From JACCZH01 sp963729445 (GTDB taxonomy: Bacteria; Chloroflexota; Chloroflexia; Thermomicrobiales; CFX8), in assembly GCA_963729445.1 (NCBI GenBank), contig CAVSNU010000002.1, positions 496,001-560,000 of the forward strand: a stretch of DNA of 64,000 nt, given 5' to 3'. Positions 34,833 through 43,063 of this stretch are shown here, piece by piece. The position numbers were made by a program, and so were the translations under genes. How positions within the stretch are numbered: position 1 is the stretch's first letter; each line of letters begins with the position of its first letter. A model generated the notes under the pieces. The model did no database searches and was not told the DNA's origin. It saw only the letters and a list, made by a program, of their open reading frames with translations.

Positions 34833-35961
34833 CGGCTGAGGTCCAGTCGCTCAAGAGCGAGCGTCAATTGATGGGCCATCGCCTCTTGCGAGCCCCACTG
34901 CTGCCAGGATTCGCAGCCAGCCTCGGCGATCTTCTGTCGAGCTCCGGCGTCACCAAGCGCTGCAATGGCCGCTGCCAGAGCCTCTGCGATCGGCGGGTGG
35001 AACGAGCATGGCGGTCTCGCCGTTGGAGAGGAAGCGATCGACCGCCGGGCTACAGCGCGTCACCACGGCAGTCCCACTCGCCAGAGCCTGGTGGACTTTA
35101 TTCGGAATCACTCGGGACGCCTTCGCACCATCGTCAAAAATCCCCAACGCGACATCGGCCTCGCGTAACCGCTTGCCCAGCAGGTCAAAGGGTATCCATT
35201 CAGTCCAAACAATGTCATTGCAGTCTGAGCTCCTGCGCCAGGGCCCGGGCCGCGGCGTAGTGCTGCCCCGTACCGACAAGCTCAATGCGGACCGGAACAC
35301 CCTGCTTCTCCAGCACGGCCACTGCTCGCAGAATGGTCTCGACCCCGTGCAGCGGAATGAATTTGCCGACGAAGAGCACATCCAGAACGCCGTCCTGCTC
35401 GCGCGCGACTGGAAGAAGACCTCCTCCGGCGCTCCGACCTGCACCACCGCGAACCGCTGGCGGTCGATCCCGAACTGTTCTGCGAAGAAATCCGCGTTCT
35501 CCTCCGTGTCGGCCAAGCACCAGATTCGCCAGCCGCATCGACAGCCGATCGACCAGCCGAATGAGCCGGCCGGCAATGCTCGTGGCACGAAAGCGTCCGC
35601 GATCCTCAACAAGGGTATCCGTCAGCGAGACCAGCGGGTTAAAGACCACCTGCCGGCGCATCAGTCTGGCGAGCGACCCAAGCACCAGCACGTCAAGCTG
35701 GCCGATATAGCCGATCATCAGGACATCACAGCGCAACAGCCGCAGCGCGACATCCGGGATCAGCCGACAGATAGGCAAGCACTAATCGCATAGCGAAGCC
35801 TGTTAACGCGAGGGCGATACATCGCTCTTGTCGCGCAAGTGCTCAAAGACCGGCCGATGCGCCTCTTCGACGTGCAGCCCGGCATGCCGCAGTGCCTGAA
35901 CAATCAGGCGATTGCGCGGGTAGTCGCATTCATAGGTTCCGGCGTAACAGATTCGTCGCAT
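34829..35961 (-). pseudogene. GT4-like glycosyltransferase, multiply frameshifted
   Basis: Reading frames alternate along one family sequence. From ATG 35961: RRICYAGTYECDYPRNRLI; then a short piece to about 35770; then VALRLLRCDVLMIGYIGQLD to NLVL near 35515. Next comes ADTEENADFFAEQFGI; then VLFVGKFIPLHGVETILRAV, typical of GT4 with its donor loop. Then VWTEWIPFDLLGKRLREADV and ASRVIPNKVHQALASGTAVV carry the C-terminal Glu-type motif region. Last is AIAEALAAAIAALGDAG to the stop. Six frame changes fall near 35810, 35770, 35515, 35405, 35225 and 34992, alternating in direction. The net product would be about 377 residues. It is either a genuine decaying gene or a local error hotspot. Confidence 0.8.
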
Positions 35962-36552
35962 GCTACTCACATGCGGGATTGTAGCCGCTGGAGACAACAA
36001 AGCCGTCCGGCCGATGCGTTTCCGCACCGGCCGGACGAAAGAGAGAGGAGGGAGAGTAGATTATGATGCGCCACGAGCGCCGATCGACTCGGGGGAGCAG
36101 TCTCGCGCTCTGTCCATCATGTACATCCAGTGTCCGCCTGACGCCACATTTCCGATATGACCCAAGAGTGCGAGAGGTGCAATCCTAACGGCCCGCCGAA
36201 AAGCATCTCCACCCGTGACTTTCGGCTAGAGAAGCCAGGAATCCGGCATAACGCCGTTGTCCATATCGGTTAACCACCGTGTAGGGGAGAACCTCGTCTC
36301 CTCCCAATGGCATCAACTTAAGTGAGATCAGGTCAACCAGCGGCTCCTGTTCGTCATCCTGAGCGCAGTCGAATGGATCTGCCCACCACCCCGTCGGCCA
36401 TGGCTAATCCTTCGATTCCGCTGCGCTCCGCTCAGGATGACTACCATAGAGGTATTAACTCAGCCGCCGATTACCGTGATGCTGCGTACGCTGATGCACA
36501 CGGGAGGAGACGGGCCCCTCCCCTACCGTAAACCGGATCCGTGATCGGTCTG
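35962..36552. other. Intergenic region with a short inverted-repeat element
   Basis: About 590 bases lie upstream of the glycan operon. It should hold that operon's promoter. It contains the 13-base inverted-repeat element at 36353-36441 and two small GC-rich hairpins (for example GGGAGG/CCTCCC at 36502-36522, near the 3' end of the aminotransferase gene). No gene is seen. Confidence 0.45.
36353..36441. repeat. Short inverted-repeat element, GTCATCCTGAGCG type
   Basis: The perfect arms GTCATCCTGAGCG (36353-36365) and CGCTCAGGATGAC (36429-36441) flank about 60 bases containing AGTCGAATGGATCT and ATCCTTCGATTCCG. This is a widespread bacterial intergenic element type by appearance. It is related to 14854-14959. 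Confidence 0.65.
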
Positions 36553-37699
36553 TTACTTCGGTGGCAGCGCCTCCAGGAGCCGGTCGATGTCTTCGTTGGT
36601 GTTGTAGAAATACGGTGAGATCCGAATGCCTCGGCCACGCAATGTCACCGCGACGTTGCGCCGCTCAAGCTCTTCGACGATCTCACCATCGCGCTTGAGA
36701 TCTCCGCTGCTGATCGTGACGATCTGCGAGCGATGCTGAGGGTCCAGCGTCGAGACGACCGCATAGCCGCTCGCTGTGACCCCCTCGGCCAGCCGGTCGA
36801 TCAGGCCGGCCGTGTGGCGGGCCGTCCACTCCGGCCCTGCCTCTCGTACGAGAGACAAGGAGGAATGCAGTGCCGTGAGCCCCATCACATTCATCCCGCC
36901 GGTCTGGTAGCGCTCAGCTGTTGGCTTGAAGTTGAGCTTGTACTCGGAATCCTCCCAGCTGGCTTCTACGGACATGCGGCCGGCGTAGGTCGGGCGAATC
37001 CGGTCAATAGCGCCTTCGGCAAAGACGACCACCGCGATACCAAAGCTCGCCAGCAGCCACTTGTAGCCGTGCGCCGCGACGGCCGTCACGCCAGAACCGT
37101 TCAGGTCGATCGGCTGCGCCCCGAGCGACTGGGTGACATCGACGAACAGCTCGATGCCGCGACTTTGACACAGGCTGCCAAGCGCCTTCAAATCGTTCTT
37201 GTAACCGTCCATGAACTCGACGTGCGACAGGGCAACGGCGCGGGTCCGATCGTCCATCGCGGCCTCGAGCAGACTGAGGTCGGTCCGTCGCTCGGCATTC
37301 TTCTCAACGAAGCGCACCGTTACGCCACGGTGTTCCAGATTCAGGAATGGGTAGACGACCGACGGGAACTCCTCGACCGGGATCAGGACATTGTCGCCCG
37401 CTACCCAATCAATGCCATTGGCCAGCAAGTTCATGCCTTCAGCAAGCGAGCCGTTGAACGTCACCAGAGAAGGGTCACCGCCGGCAAGCTCGGCGATACC
37501 TTCGCGTGATTCCGTAATCACTCTCGCGGTTCTCGCCTCGTCGTATTCCGCCGGGCTCGTCCATGCTCCGGCATAGTCCTGCACCGCCTTGACCGTGCGG
37601 CTGGGAAATGGGCCGTGTGCGGCGTGATTGAGGTAGGCCCACTTGCTCGGTCATCGGGAACTCATCCCGATATGTCTGGACTCCAACTGTCTGCGCCAT
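36553..37699 (-). pseudogene. Class V aminotransferase (PLP), one-base frameshift near the N-terminus
   Basis: This PLP enzyme is of the cysteine-desulfurase/isopenicillin-epimerase-like fold type I group. The PLP Lys lies in AVAAHGYKWLLASFG, and the PLP-binding Asp in GIELFVDVTQSLGAQP. The long frame begins at QDYAGAWTSP, but the missing N-terminus is visible upstream: ATG 37699 (after GAGGGGA), VQTYRDEFPMTEQV, then in the other frame AYLNHAAHGPFPSRTVKAV. One extra base in the CCC run at 37638-37640 accounts for the break. The corrected product has about 382 codons. The substrate is unknown, and there is no clear sulfur-cluster context. Confidence 0.85.
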
Positions 37700-37882
37700 G
37701 CTGTTGCCGTCCCCTCTGTTCAATTCTGGTCGATTACCGGCGCATCGTAGCAGGATTAAGCGCCCCTGCAGGTCCTTTAGGTTGGAGGAATCTCCCACAA
37801 ACGCGGTATCATCGTTCACGAGCCTTTCCACTTGACGGTAATCGAGGCTTTTGTTGCCGAACAACTTTCGCCGGGAGCGACG

Positions 37883-38597
37883 ATGAGCCAGCAAACCGAC
37901 CCACATCCGATCCCGCGAGGTTACAACACCCGCCTCGAACCCCGGCCCACCCTCGTCCTCTTCGATCTCGACAATACGCTCTGCGACCACTCCGCATCCT
38001 TATCCGTGCGTGTGCAGCACGCATTCGAGCCCTTCTTTACGAGTAAAGAGGATCTGGGACGCGCGGTCCACGCTGCCATCCTGCGGTCGAGCGAGGGTAC
38101 CGCCCATTTCGCCGACATTCTTGGTCAACATGGCGTCGCCGACGCCAACGCTGCCAAATTGGCCCACGAGCGCTACGTCTCGGACCGGTACCGGGGTCTC
38201 AAGCTATACAGTGATGCGCTCCACGTCATCGAGCAGGTGAAGCAGGTTGCCTCCATCGGCATGATTACCAACGGCCCAACCGCTATCCAGCAACCCAAAA
38301 TCGACCTGCTCCAGATCGAGCCGCTCTTCCCGTTCATTCTCATTTCGGAGAGCGTTGGCTATCTGGAAGCCGGACCCAGCCATCTTCCACATGGCGCTTG
38401 AAAAGGCGGGCGTCGCCGCGGAGGACGCGGTGTACGTCGGAGACTCCCCGGTGGCCGATGTACCAGGCGCCAAAGCAGCCGGAATGCGCTCGGTCTGGAT
38501 AAATTGCGCGGGTATTGACTGGCCCGGGGACGAGCCACCCGATATTGAGATTCGTGACCTGAACGAGCTGCTGCTAAGCCTGGGAATCGAGCTGTGA
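37883..38597 (+). pseudogene. HAD-superfamily hydrolase, one-base frameshift
   Basis: This cytoplasmic phosphatase-like protein is of the HAD subfamily IA. Motif I is LVLFDLDNTLCDHSA, and motif II Thr sits in SIGMITNGPTAIQ. The motif III Lys and motif IV Asp are in the second frame (WKPDPAIFHMALEKAG and AVYVGDSPVADVPGAKAAG). The frames join as SESVG/IWKPDP if one base near 38360 is removed. The start ATG 37883 has GGGAGCGACG just upstream. Its stop overlaps the next gene's GTG start. About 238 codons are expected. The substrate is unpredictable. Confidence 0.85.
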
Positions 38598-39733
38598 CGA
38601 AACGACCGCTGTCGCGCCTCGCCTGCCTGTTCATTCTCGCAGTGGCCCTGTTTGCCGCTTGTGGTGGAGATGAAACAAGTGAGGATCCACCCACTTCGGA
38701 ACCTTCCGCATTAAGCGAACAAACTGCTCTGTCGGATTCAGGGACCGGCGCTGATCCTGCGGCGACAAGCGTCCCATCGGCAGGAGCGCCGGCGACGCTC
38801 GCACCGGAACAACTCCAGCAGCTCAAACCCAACGAGCTTGGCTGGATTCCCATTCTCCAGTACCACCACTTCGGTCCCGTGCCGGACGACCTTACCCGTA
38901 CGCCGGAACAGTTTCTCGGCGATCTCCAGTGGCTGTATGACAACAATTTCTATGTGGTCAACGTGGGCGACTACATCAAGCGCGTAATGGACGTCCCAGC
39001 CGGCAAACGCCCGGTCATGTTGACTTTCGACGACAGCGCCGTCAGTCAGTTTCGTCTGGAGCCGCTACCGAGTGGGCAGCTCGCCGTTCAAGCCGACACG
39101 GCCGTGGCCATCATGGAGACATTCTTCAACGCACACCCTGACTTTGGGCGTGGCGGGCATTTCTCGATCCTGCCGGATCGCGCCTTCTCCTGGCCGGACG
39201 CCACGGATCAGCAGCAATACGCTGGCAACAAGCTCAACTGGCTCGTTCAGAACGGCTATGAGATTGGCAATCACACACTCGATCATGCCAACCTGGGCGA
39301 GCTCACTCTTGACGAGATCCACTTCCAGCTTGGCGAGGCAGAGCTGTATACCCGTGCCAATTTCGTCGCGGACGCACGTCTGGACATCGTGACGTTGCCC
39401 TACGGTGGCTACCCAATGGACGGTGACGATACGGTCTTCAAAGGATTCACCTACAAGGGAGAGCATTTCGAATACGTTGGCGTCCTGTTAGTTGGCGCGA
39501 ATCCGGCACTGGCGACGCTGAGCACGAACTACGATCCCTACGCAATCCCGAGAATCCAGGCCTTCGACGCGGAACTGGAGCGGTGGTTCAGCTTCATTGA
39601 AGCCAACCCCGGTATAATGTACGTCAGCGATGGAAACCCCGAAACGGTGACCGTCCCGAGCGATTTGCCGTTTGAGCTGAGCGAAACGCTCGACGAATCG
39701 AAGCTACAGGGCCGCGCCTTGATCCGGTACTAG
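38594..39733 (+). CDS. Polysaccharide deacetylase (NodB-homology) lipoprotein
   Basis: The product is 379 residues, exported and lipidated. The signal peptide ends in the lipobox LFAACGG, so Cys near 23 anchors the protein, and a Ser/Thr/Pro/Ala-rich linker follows. The NodB domain holds ILQYHHFGP, the catalytic Asp-Asp in PVMLTFDDSAVSQF, and the His ligands in EIGNHTLDHANLGELT. Members de-N-acetylate cell-surface glycans. The GTG start overlaps the HAD gene stop (GTGA). Residues around FGRGGHFSILP and PYGGYPMDGDD are consistent with the active site and the barrel end. Confidence 0.9.
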   Translation: MTKRPLSRLACLFILAVALFAACGGDETSEDPPTSEPSALSEQTALSDSGTGADPAATSVPSAGAPATLAPEQLQQLKPNELGWIPILQYHHFGPVPDDLTRTPEQFLGDLQWLYDNNFYVVNVGDYIKRVMDVPAGKRPVMLTFDDSAVSQFRLEPLPSGQLAVQADTAVAIMETFFNAHPDFGRGGHFSILPDRAFSWPDATDQQQYAGNKLNWLVQNGYEIGNHTLDHANLGELTLDEIHFQLGEAELYTRANFVADARLDIVTLPYGGYPMDGDDTVFKGFTYKGEHFEYVGVLLVGANPALATLSTNYDPYAIPRIQAFDAELERWFSFIEANPGIMYVSDGNPETVTVPSDLPFELSETLDESKLQGRALIRY

Positions 39734-39790
39734 CCGGCCGCTCTCCAGGCTACTTGACGGGTACCTCCCCGGAAGGAAGACATAGCGCTC

Positions 39791-40747
39791 ATGACAGTCC
39801 GACGAATCATTCTTGCTGATGAAATGGGGTATTGCTGGGGTGTGCGCCGCGCGCTGGAAATCGTTGAGAAAGCTGGCGACACGTCGGACCCAATCGCAAC
39901 AATTGGTGATGTCATTCACAACCCACAGGTTGTCGAACGTCTGCGCGTCAAGGGTATCGACACCTCGGCCAGCATCTCGGAGGCCAAGGAGCGCGGCTTC
40001 CAGCGAGTCGCGATCACTGCTCACGGCACCGGCCCGCAGATGGCCATCGACGCCAATAGCAACAGTCTGCAGTTGCTTGATACCACCTGTCCACTGGTAA
40101 CGAAGGTGCAGCGGCTCGCCCAGCGGCTCGTCAAGCAGGGCTACACCATCGTCGTCTACGGTGATTCTTATCACCCCGAGGTACGAGGCGTGATTGCCTG
40201 GGCCGACACGACTCGCGCCTACGCTGCTAAGAAAGTGGTCGACCTGCCCTGGGACGCGCCACGCGGCTCGAAGAATCCTGACGCCAAGGTGCCGCCCCGC
40301 AAAGTTGCCGTCGTCTCGCAGACCACCAAGAACACCGATGAATTCCTGAAGTTTGTCAGCGACCTGTCGGCGTATGTCCTGCCCGAGGGTGGCGAGATTC
40401 GCGTCTGCAATACCATCTGCGAACCCACCTATACGCGCCAGAACGCGCTCAAGGATCTCGCCCAGGAGGCGGACCTCATTCTCGCCATCGGAGGCAAGAA
40501 GTCGTCCAACACAGCCCGCCTGGCCGAAGTCGGCAATCAGCTTGGCGTGCGTAGCTTTCACATCGAGCGCCCTGAGGAGATCGAGGACGAGTGGCTGGTT
40601 GACAGCCACAATGTTGGTATCACCGCGGGAGCATCCACGCCCGATGATGTGATTATGTCGGTGGTGCAGCACCTTGCAGCCAGAGGTTTCGAGGCTCCAG
40701 AAGAGGGATTGCGCGAGTATGACCTCGAAGCGACACCGTCCTTCTAA
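39791..40747 (+). CDS. ispH: 4-hydroxy-3-methylbut-2-enyl diphosphate reductase
   Basis: IspH is the Fe-S enzyme of the last step of the MEP isoprenoid pathway. It releases isopentenyl and dimethylallyl diphosphate. The 318 residues include the three cluster Cys: DEMGYCWGVRRALEI near 15, LLDTTCPLVTKVQ near 98 and RVCNTICEPTYTRQ near 210. The His residues in AITAHGTGP and SYHPEVRG, and the Ser/Asn in KKSSNTARLAEV, complete the active site. GGAAGGAAGACATAGCGCTC precedes the start. It supplies precursors for menaquinone and polyprenol carriers elsewhere in this window. Confidence 0.95.
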   Translation: MTVRRIILADEMGYCWGVRRALEIVEKAGDTSDPIATIGDVIHNPQVVERLRVKGIDTSASISEAKERGFQRVAITAHGTGPQMAIDANSNSLQLLDTTCPLVTKVQRLAQRLVKQGYTIVVYGDSYHPEVRGVIAWADTTRAYAAKKVVDLPWDAPRGSKNPDAKVPPRKVAVVSQTTKNTDEFLKFVSDLSAYVLPEGGEIRVCNTICEPTYTRQNALKDLAQEADLILAIGGKKSSNTARLAEVGNQLGVRSFHIERPEEIEDEWLVDSHNVGITAGASTPDDVIMSVVQHLAARGFEAPEEGLREYDLEATPSF

Positions 40748-41087
40748 GAAGAACCAATACGACGCTCGCCAGTCGCTTGAGGCGGCTCGTCAGGCTGCCC
40801 GAGAAGTAGCAGAGATTGAAGGCGACGACCTCGACGTTGACCCGGCTAGCGAGCTTTTCTTCGAGTTCGCCGCGCCGCTGCTGCTCGGTGCCCGCAACGA
40901 GGACGAGTTCGAGATCGCGGCCACCATCGCCGAATTCGTCTGGAGTGCATCGCACTTCGACGCATCCGATCAGGTGTTTATGCTGAACGAGTTTATCGAG
41001 GAGACCGGAGTGCCCGAAGAAATGGTCCCCTGGCTCATCGAGGTCTACTCCGAGCTCGCCGTCCGCAAGGAGCTGCTGGTCGGCTAA
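40719..41087 (+). CDS. Hypothetical acidic protein, overlaps ispH 3' end
   Basis: The product is 122 residues. A basic N-terminus (TSKRHRPSKKNQYDARQSL) is followed by a helical acidic body (AREVAEIEGDDLDVDPASEL, IAEFVWSASHFDASDQVF, EEMVPWLIEVYSELAVRK). The ATG at 40719 lies 29 bases inside ispH's 3' end, in another frame, so it is probably translationally coupled. I recognise no family. The alternating helical pattern and steady codon use suggest a real protein. Confidence 0.7.
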   Translation: MTSKRHRPSKKNQYDARQSLEAARQAAREVAEIEGDDLDVDPASELFFEFAAPLLLGARNEDEFEIAATIAEFVWSASHFDASDQVFMLNEFIEETGVPEEMVPWLIEVYSELAVRKELLVG

Positions 41088-41118
41088 CCAGCACGCGTCT
41101 CCTTCCCCGCAAGAACCG

Positions 41119-41300
41119 CATGATCTATCTGGATACGCTCAGGACTTCCTGACGAGTATCCATTCACCCTGCCGGTTGTGAGCCGGCTCGAGACCATGCG
41201 GTTGCAGTCTCCGGTGAGCATCATCGTCGGCGAGAATGGAACCGGCAGATCCACTCTGATTTGGTTGCGGCTCCTAAGTCTGTGGCTAAACAAACCGTGA
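41119..41300 (+). pseudogene. AAA-ATPase N-terminal remnant
   Basis: A fragment reads MIYLDTLRT, changes frame near 41146, then continues DEYPFTLPVVSRLETMRLQS and VSIIVGENGTGRSTLI, an ABC/SMC-like AAA P-loop (usually GENGSGKST; here Arg replaces the Walker Lys). It stops at 41300 soon after. This is the N-terminus of a DUF2813/OLD-like predicted ATPase, and the rest is absent. A second related remnant occurs at 42549-42615. It follows the hypothetical gene and precedes the toxin-antitoxin pair. Confidence 0.7.
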
Positions 41301-41391
41301 ACACGCAGGCACCTAGCAAGAAGTCGAAAAACAAGATTCAGATGGAGAAGTGATTGAGCCCCGCGTATTCCCCCGGGCTCTCTTTCGAGCT

Positions 41392-41739
41392 CTAAGCGAG
41401 ACTGAGGAAGATGCGCAACCGGTCGTCTACATCCCGCATCACCGCATCGGACAACACACCATATCTGTTTGAGAGCCGATCGACTGAAATCGTCCGCACC
41501 TGGTCACACTGGATATAGCTTTGCCACGATATGCCACCATCAGGCGGATCGACGACCACGTGCATCGGGATGCCCCTTGCCCTTGTCGTCATTGGAACGA
41601 TTGCGACCATGCCCGAAGGGCCGTGGTTATAGATATCATCTGACACGACGACGCAGGGACGGTCAAATCCCTGTTCATGGCCTTGGTGAGGTTCCAGATA
41701 GCCGTGCCAGACCTCACCCCGTGACGGCTTGACTGCCAA
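41392..41739 (-). CDS. Type II toxin, MazF/PemK-family endoribonuclease
   Basis: This 115-residue MazF-like mRNA interferase has the family start SRGEVWHGYLEPHQGHEQG, then RPCVVVSDDIYNHGPSGMVA and IVPMTTRARGIPMHVVV with the conserved Thr/Ser and Arg of the nuclease. The C-terminal DQVRTISVDRLSNRYG is typical of the dimer interface and active-site loop. It begins TTG at 41739, directly adjacent to the antitoxin's TAA stop. The pair sits in a low-GC patch and is likely mobile. RNA target specificity is unknown. Confidence 0.9.
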   Translation of the reverse strand: MAVKPSRGEVWHGYLEPHQGHEQGFDRPCVVVSDDIYNHGPSGMVAIVPMTTRARGIPMHVVVDPPDGGISWQSYIQCDQVRTISVDRLSNRYGVLSDAVMRDVDDRLRIFLSLA

Positions 41740-42033
41740 TTATTCGTCCTCCAGGCCATCGGTGAGCGTCGCATCCCACTCACTGCGTTCGTCAAGTTCT
41801 TCTTGCCACCGCTCTGGGTCAGCACGCATGGCAGCATAGGCAGCATTCGTCATCTCAAGAATGCGTCGCCGCCGCATCGCCTCTACTGCCGCTGCAATCA
41901 GGTCCTGCATTGGCTCGCCCGTTTCCTCGGCCAGCTCGCGCAGGGTGCCATGAGTCTGGTCTGAAACCCGGACCATCTTATCTGGCCTCCGTCGTGTTCC
42001 GTTGTCGTTCTTGCCCTTTGCAACAGTAGGCAC
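41740..42033 (-). CDS. Type II antitoxin, ribbon-helix-helix-like (MazE partner)
   Basis: The product is 97 residues. The N-terminal part (VRVSDQTHGTLRELAEETGE) looks like a ribbon-helix-helix DNA-binding unit, and the acidic C-terminus (DPERWQEELDERSEWDATL) should wrap the toxin. GTG 42033 follows AAGGAGG by seven bases. An ATG at 41976 is a weaker alternative. Between this start and a CCAATG-rich palindromic region lies its probable operator. It is the first gene of the toxin-antitoxin operon. Confidence 0.85.
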   Translation of the reverse strand: MPTVAKGKNDNGTRRRPDKMVRVSDQTHGTLRELAEETGEPMQDLIAAAVEAMRRRRILEMTNAAYAAMRADPERWQEELDERSEWDATLTDGLEDE

Positions 42034-42058
42034 CGACGTCCTCCTTCTACGGGTTGCT

Positions 42059-42111
42059 CCCAATGGTGACATCATCGTACACCAATGATGTGACACATTG
42101 GTAAGCCAATG
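42059..42111 (-). promoter_or_regulatory. Likely operator of the toxin-antitoxin operon
   Basis: Just upstream of the antitoxin start, four copies of a six-base word (CCAATG or its inverse CATTGG) occur in about 55 bases. ACCAATG (42081-42087) and CATTGGT (42096-42102) form a perfect seven-base inverted pair with an eight-base spacer. TGACATCAT/ATGATGTGA forms a near-perfect second pair. Autoregulation by the antitoxin is expected for such pairs and is inferred here. Confidence 0.55.
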
Positions 42112-42246
42112 GGTATATCGACTGTTGTATCGATTTCGCGGATTCCAGTGTCCTATCACTAGGCTCTGAGGATGAGCACATAATGGTGGGGTTTGATGTG
42201 CGCTCGCTCACTATGGTCAACATCGACTCGTCGGGGAGGCACAACA

Positions 42247-42480
42247 GTGAGCAGGCAGCACACGAAGCGACCGCAGATCAGCCTGGAGTATTCCGAACGC
42301 CTGAACAAGCTCGGAGAAGAGGTTACGAACCTTGCTCACTCCCTGAGTGAAGCCACCTTGACACGTTCGGTTCTGTGGCTCACAGAAAGGATCTGTGACG
42401 AGAAGCCGGTGTATTCTCTCTATCAGCAGCTCGCATTGGTTGAGATTCATCTCCGGCGTTGTTCACACGGTAAACGCTAG
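42247..42480 (+). CDS. Small hypothetical protein
   Basis: The product is 77 residues, basic and helical (ISLEYSERLNKLGEEVTNLA, then LTRSVLWLTERICDEKPVYS). GTG 42247 follows GGGGAGG by seven bases, and an upstream ATG at 42193 is less likely. It lies divergent from the antitoxin and before a 14-base hairpin. I recognise no family. It has DNA-binding or antitoxin-like size and character, but nothing definite. Confidence 0.55.
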   Translation: MSRQHTKRPQISLEYSERLNKLGEEVTNLAHSLSEATLTRSVLWLTERICDEKPVYSLYQQLALVEIHLRRCSHGKR

Positions 42481-42510
42481 GGGATGAGGGTTCACAATCC
42501 AAAAGTCTTC

Positions 42511-42553
42511 ATACCGTCAGGATGAAACCGTAGTCGCGACATCCTGACGGTAT
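42511..42553 (+). terminator. Hairpin, possible terminator
   Basis: The arms ATACCGTCAGGATG (42511-42524) and CATCCTGACGGTAT (42540-42553) are perfect 14-base inverse copies around 15 bases. It lies 30 bases after the small gene's stop. No clear T-run follows. A similar worn hairpin (GGATACGCTCAGGA...) precedes the other AAA remnant at 41131-41161, so it may be part of a repeated element. Confidence 0.5.
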
Positions 42554-42615
42554 CCCTTCACCCTGTTGGTTGCGAGCCGGATTCAGGCCTTGCGATTGCA
42601 GTCTCCGGTGACCTT
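42549..42615 (+). repeat. Second copy of AAA-ATPase 5' fragment
   Basis: This stretch matches 41155-41216 at most positions (shared TTCACCCTG, GAGCCGG, TTGCAGTCTCCGGTGA). In frame it reads YPFTLLVASRIQALRLQSPV, without the P-loop. It is truncated remnant DNA, not a gene. Confidence 0.65.
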
Positions 42616-42623
42616 TATTGTGA

Positions 42624-42875
42624 TCAGCCGCTATGGTGCATCCGCGGGTTACTCGCCTTCCAGCGCCGATAGCCTTCCTCAGTCCAGCCACACTTCCCAC
42701 AGACAATGCAACTGAACCGCCCGTAAATCGGATCGATCATGAGGTCATAGCCCGTTGAGCCCTGGTGGTACGGGCAGAATCCTCGCGTCTGGTGTCTTTC
42801 TTGGCTGAAATTAGGCCAACAGGTCGCAAGCATTGAGTCGGTCAGGATGAGTTCGCCGGCACGGGTGCGGGGCAT
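42624..42875 (-). CDS. Small CHC2-like zinc-finger protein
   Basis: The product is 83 residues. The centre has CPYHQGSTGYDLMI and RFSCIVCGKCGW, i.e. Cys-x2-His ... Cys-x2-Cys, the zinc-finger arrangement of DnaG-type primases (CHC2). No primase catalytic domain follows, so it may be a plasmid/phage mini-primase piece or a DNA-binding regulator. The start ATG 42875 follows GGAGCGCACC. It lies in the low-GC island between the toxin-antitoxin pair and other odd genes. It is probably real, with function unknown. Confidence 0.65.
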   Translation of the reverse strand: MPRTRAGELILTDSMLATCWPNFSQERHQTRGFCPYHQGSTGYDLMIDPIYGRFSCIVCGKCGWTEEGYRRWKASNPRMHHSG

Positions 42876-43063
42876 GGTGCGCTCCAGTTCTCGTCAAACG
42901 GATGAGAGAACCCCGGCGCTCTTGCACTCACGAGGGGGTTGAGTGGATTCTAGAACATGGGTTCTAATCTATCAAGAGATCGCATGTGGTCTATCGCGTC
43001 GTATGATGTGAGTACACACTAGATTGTCATTGACGAATCTAGCTCACAGATAACGGCGACGCT

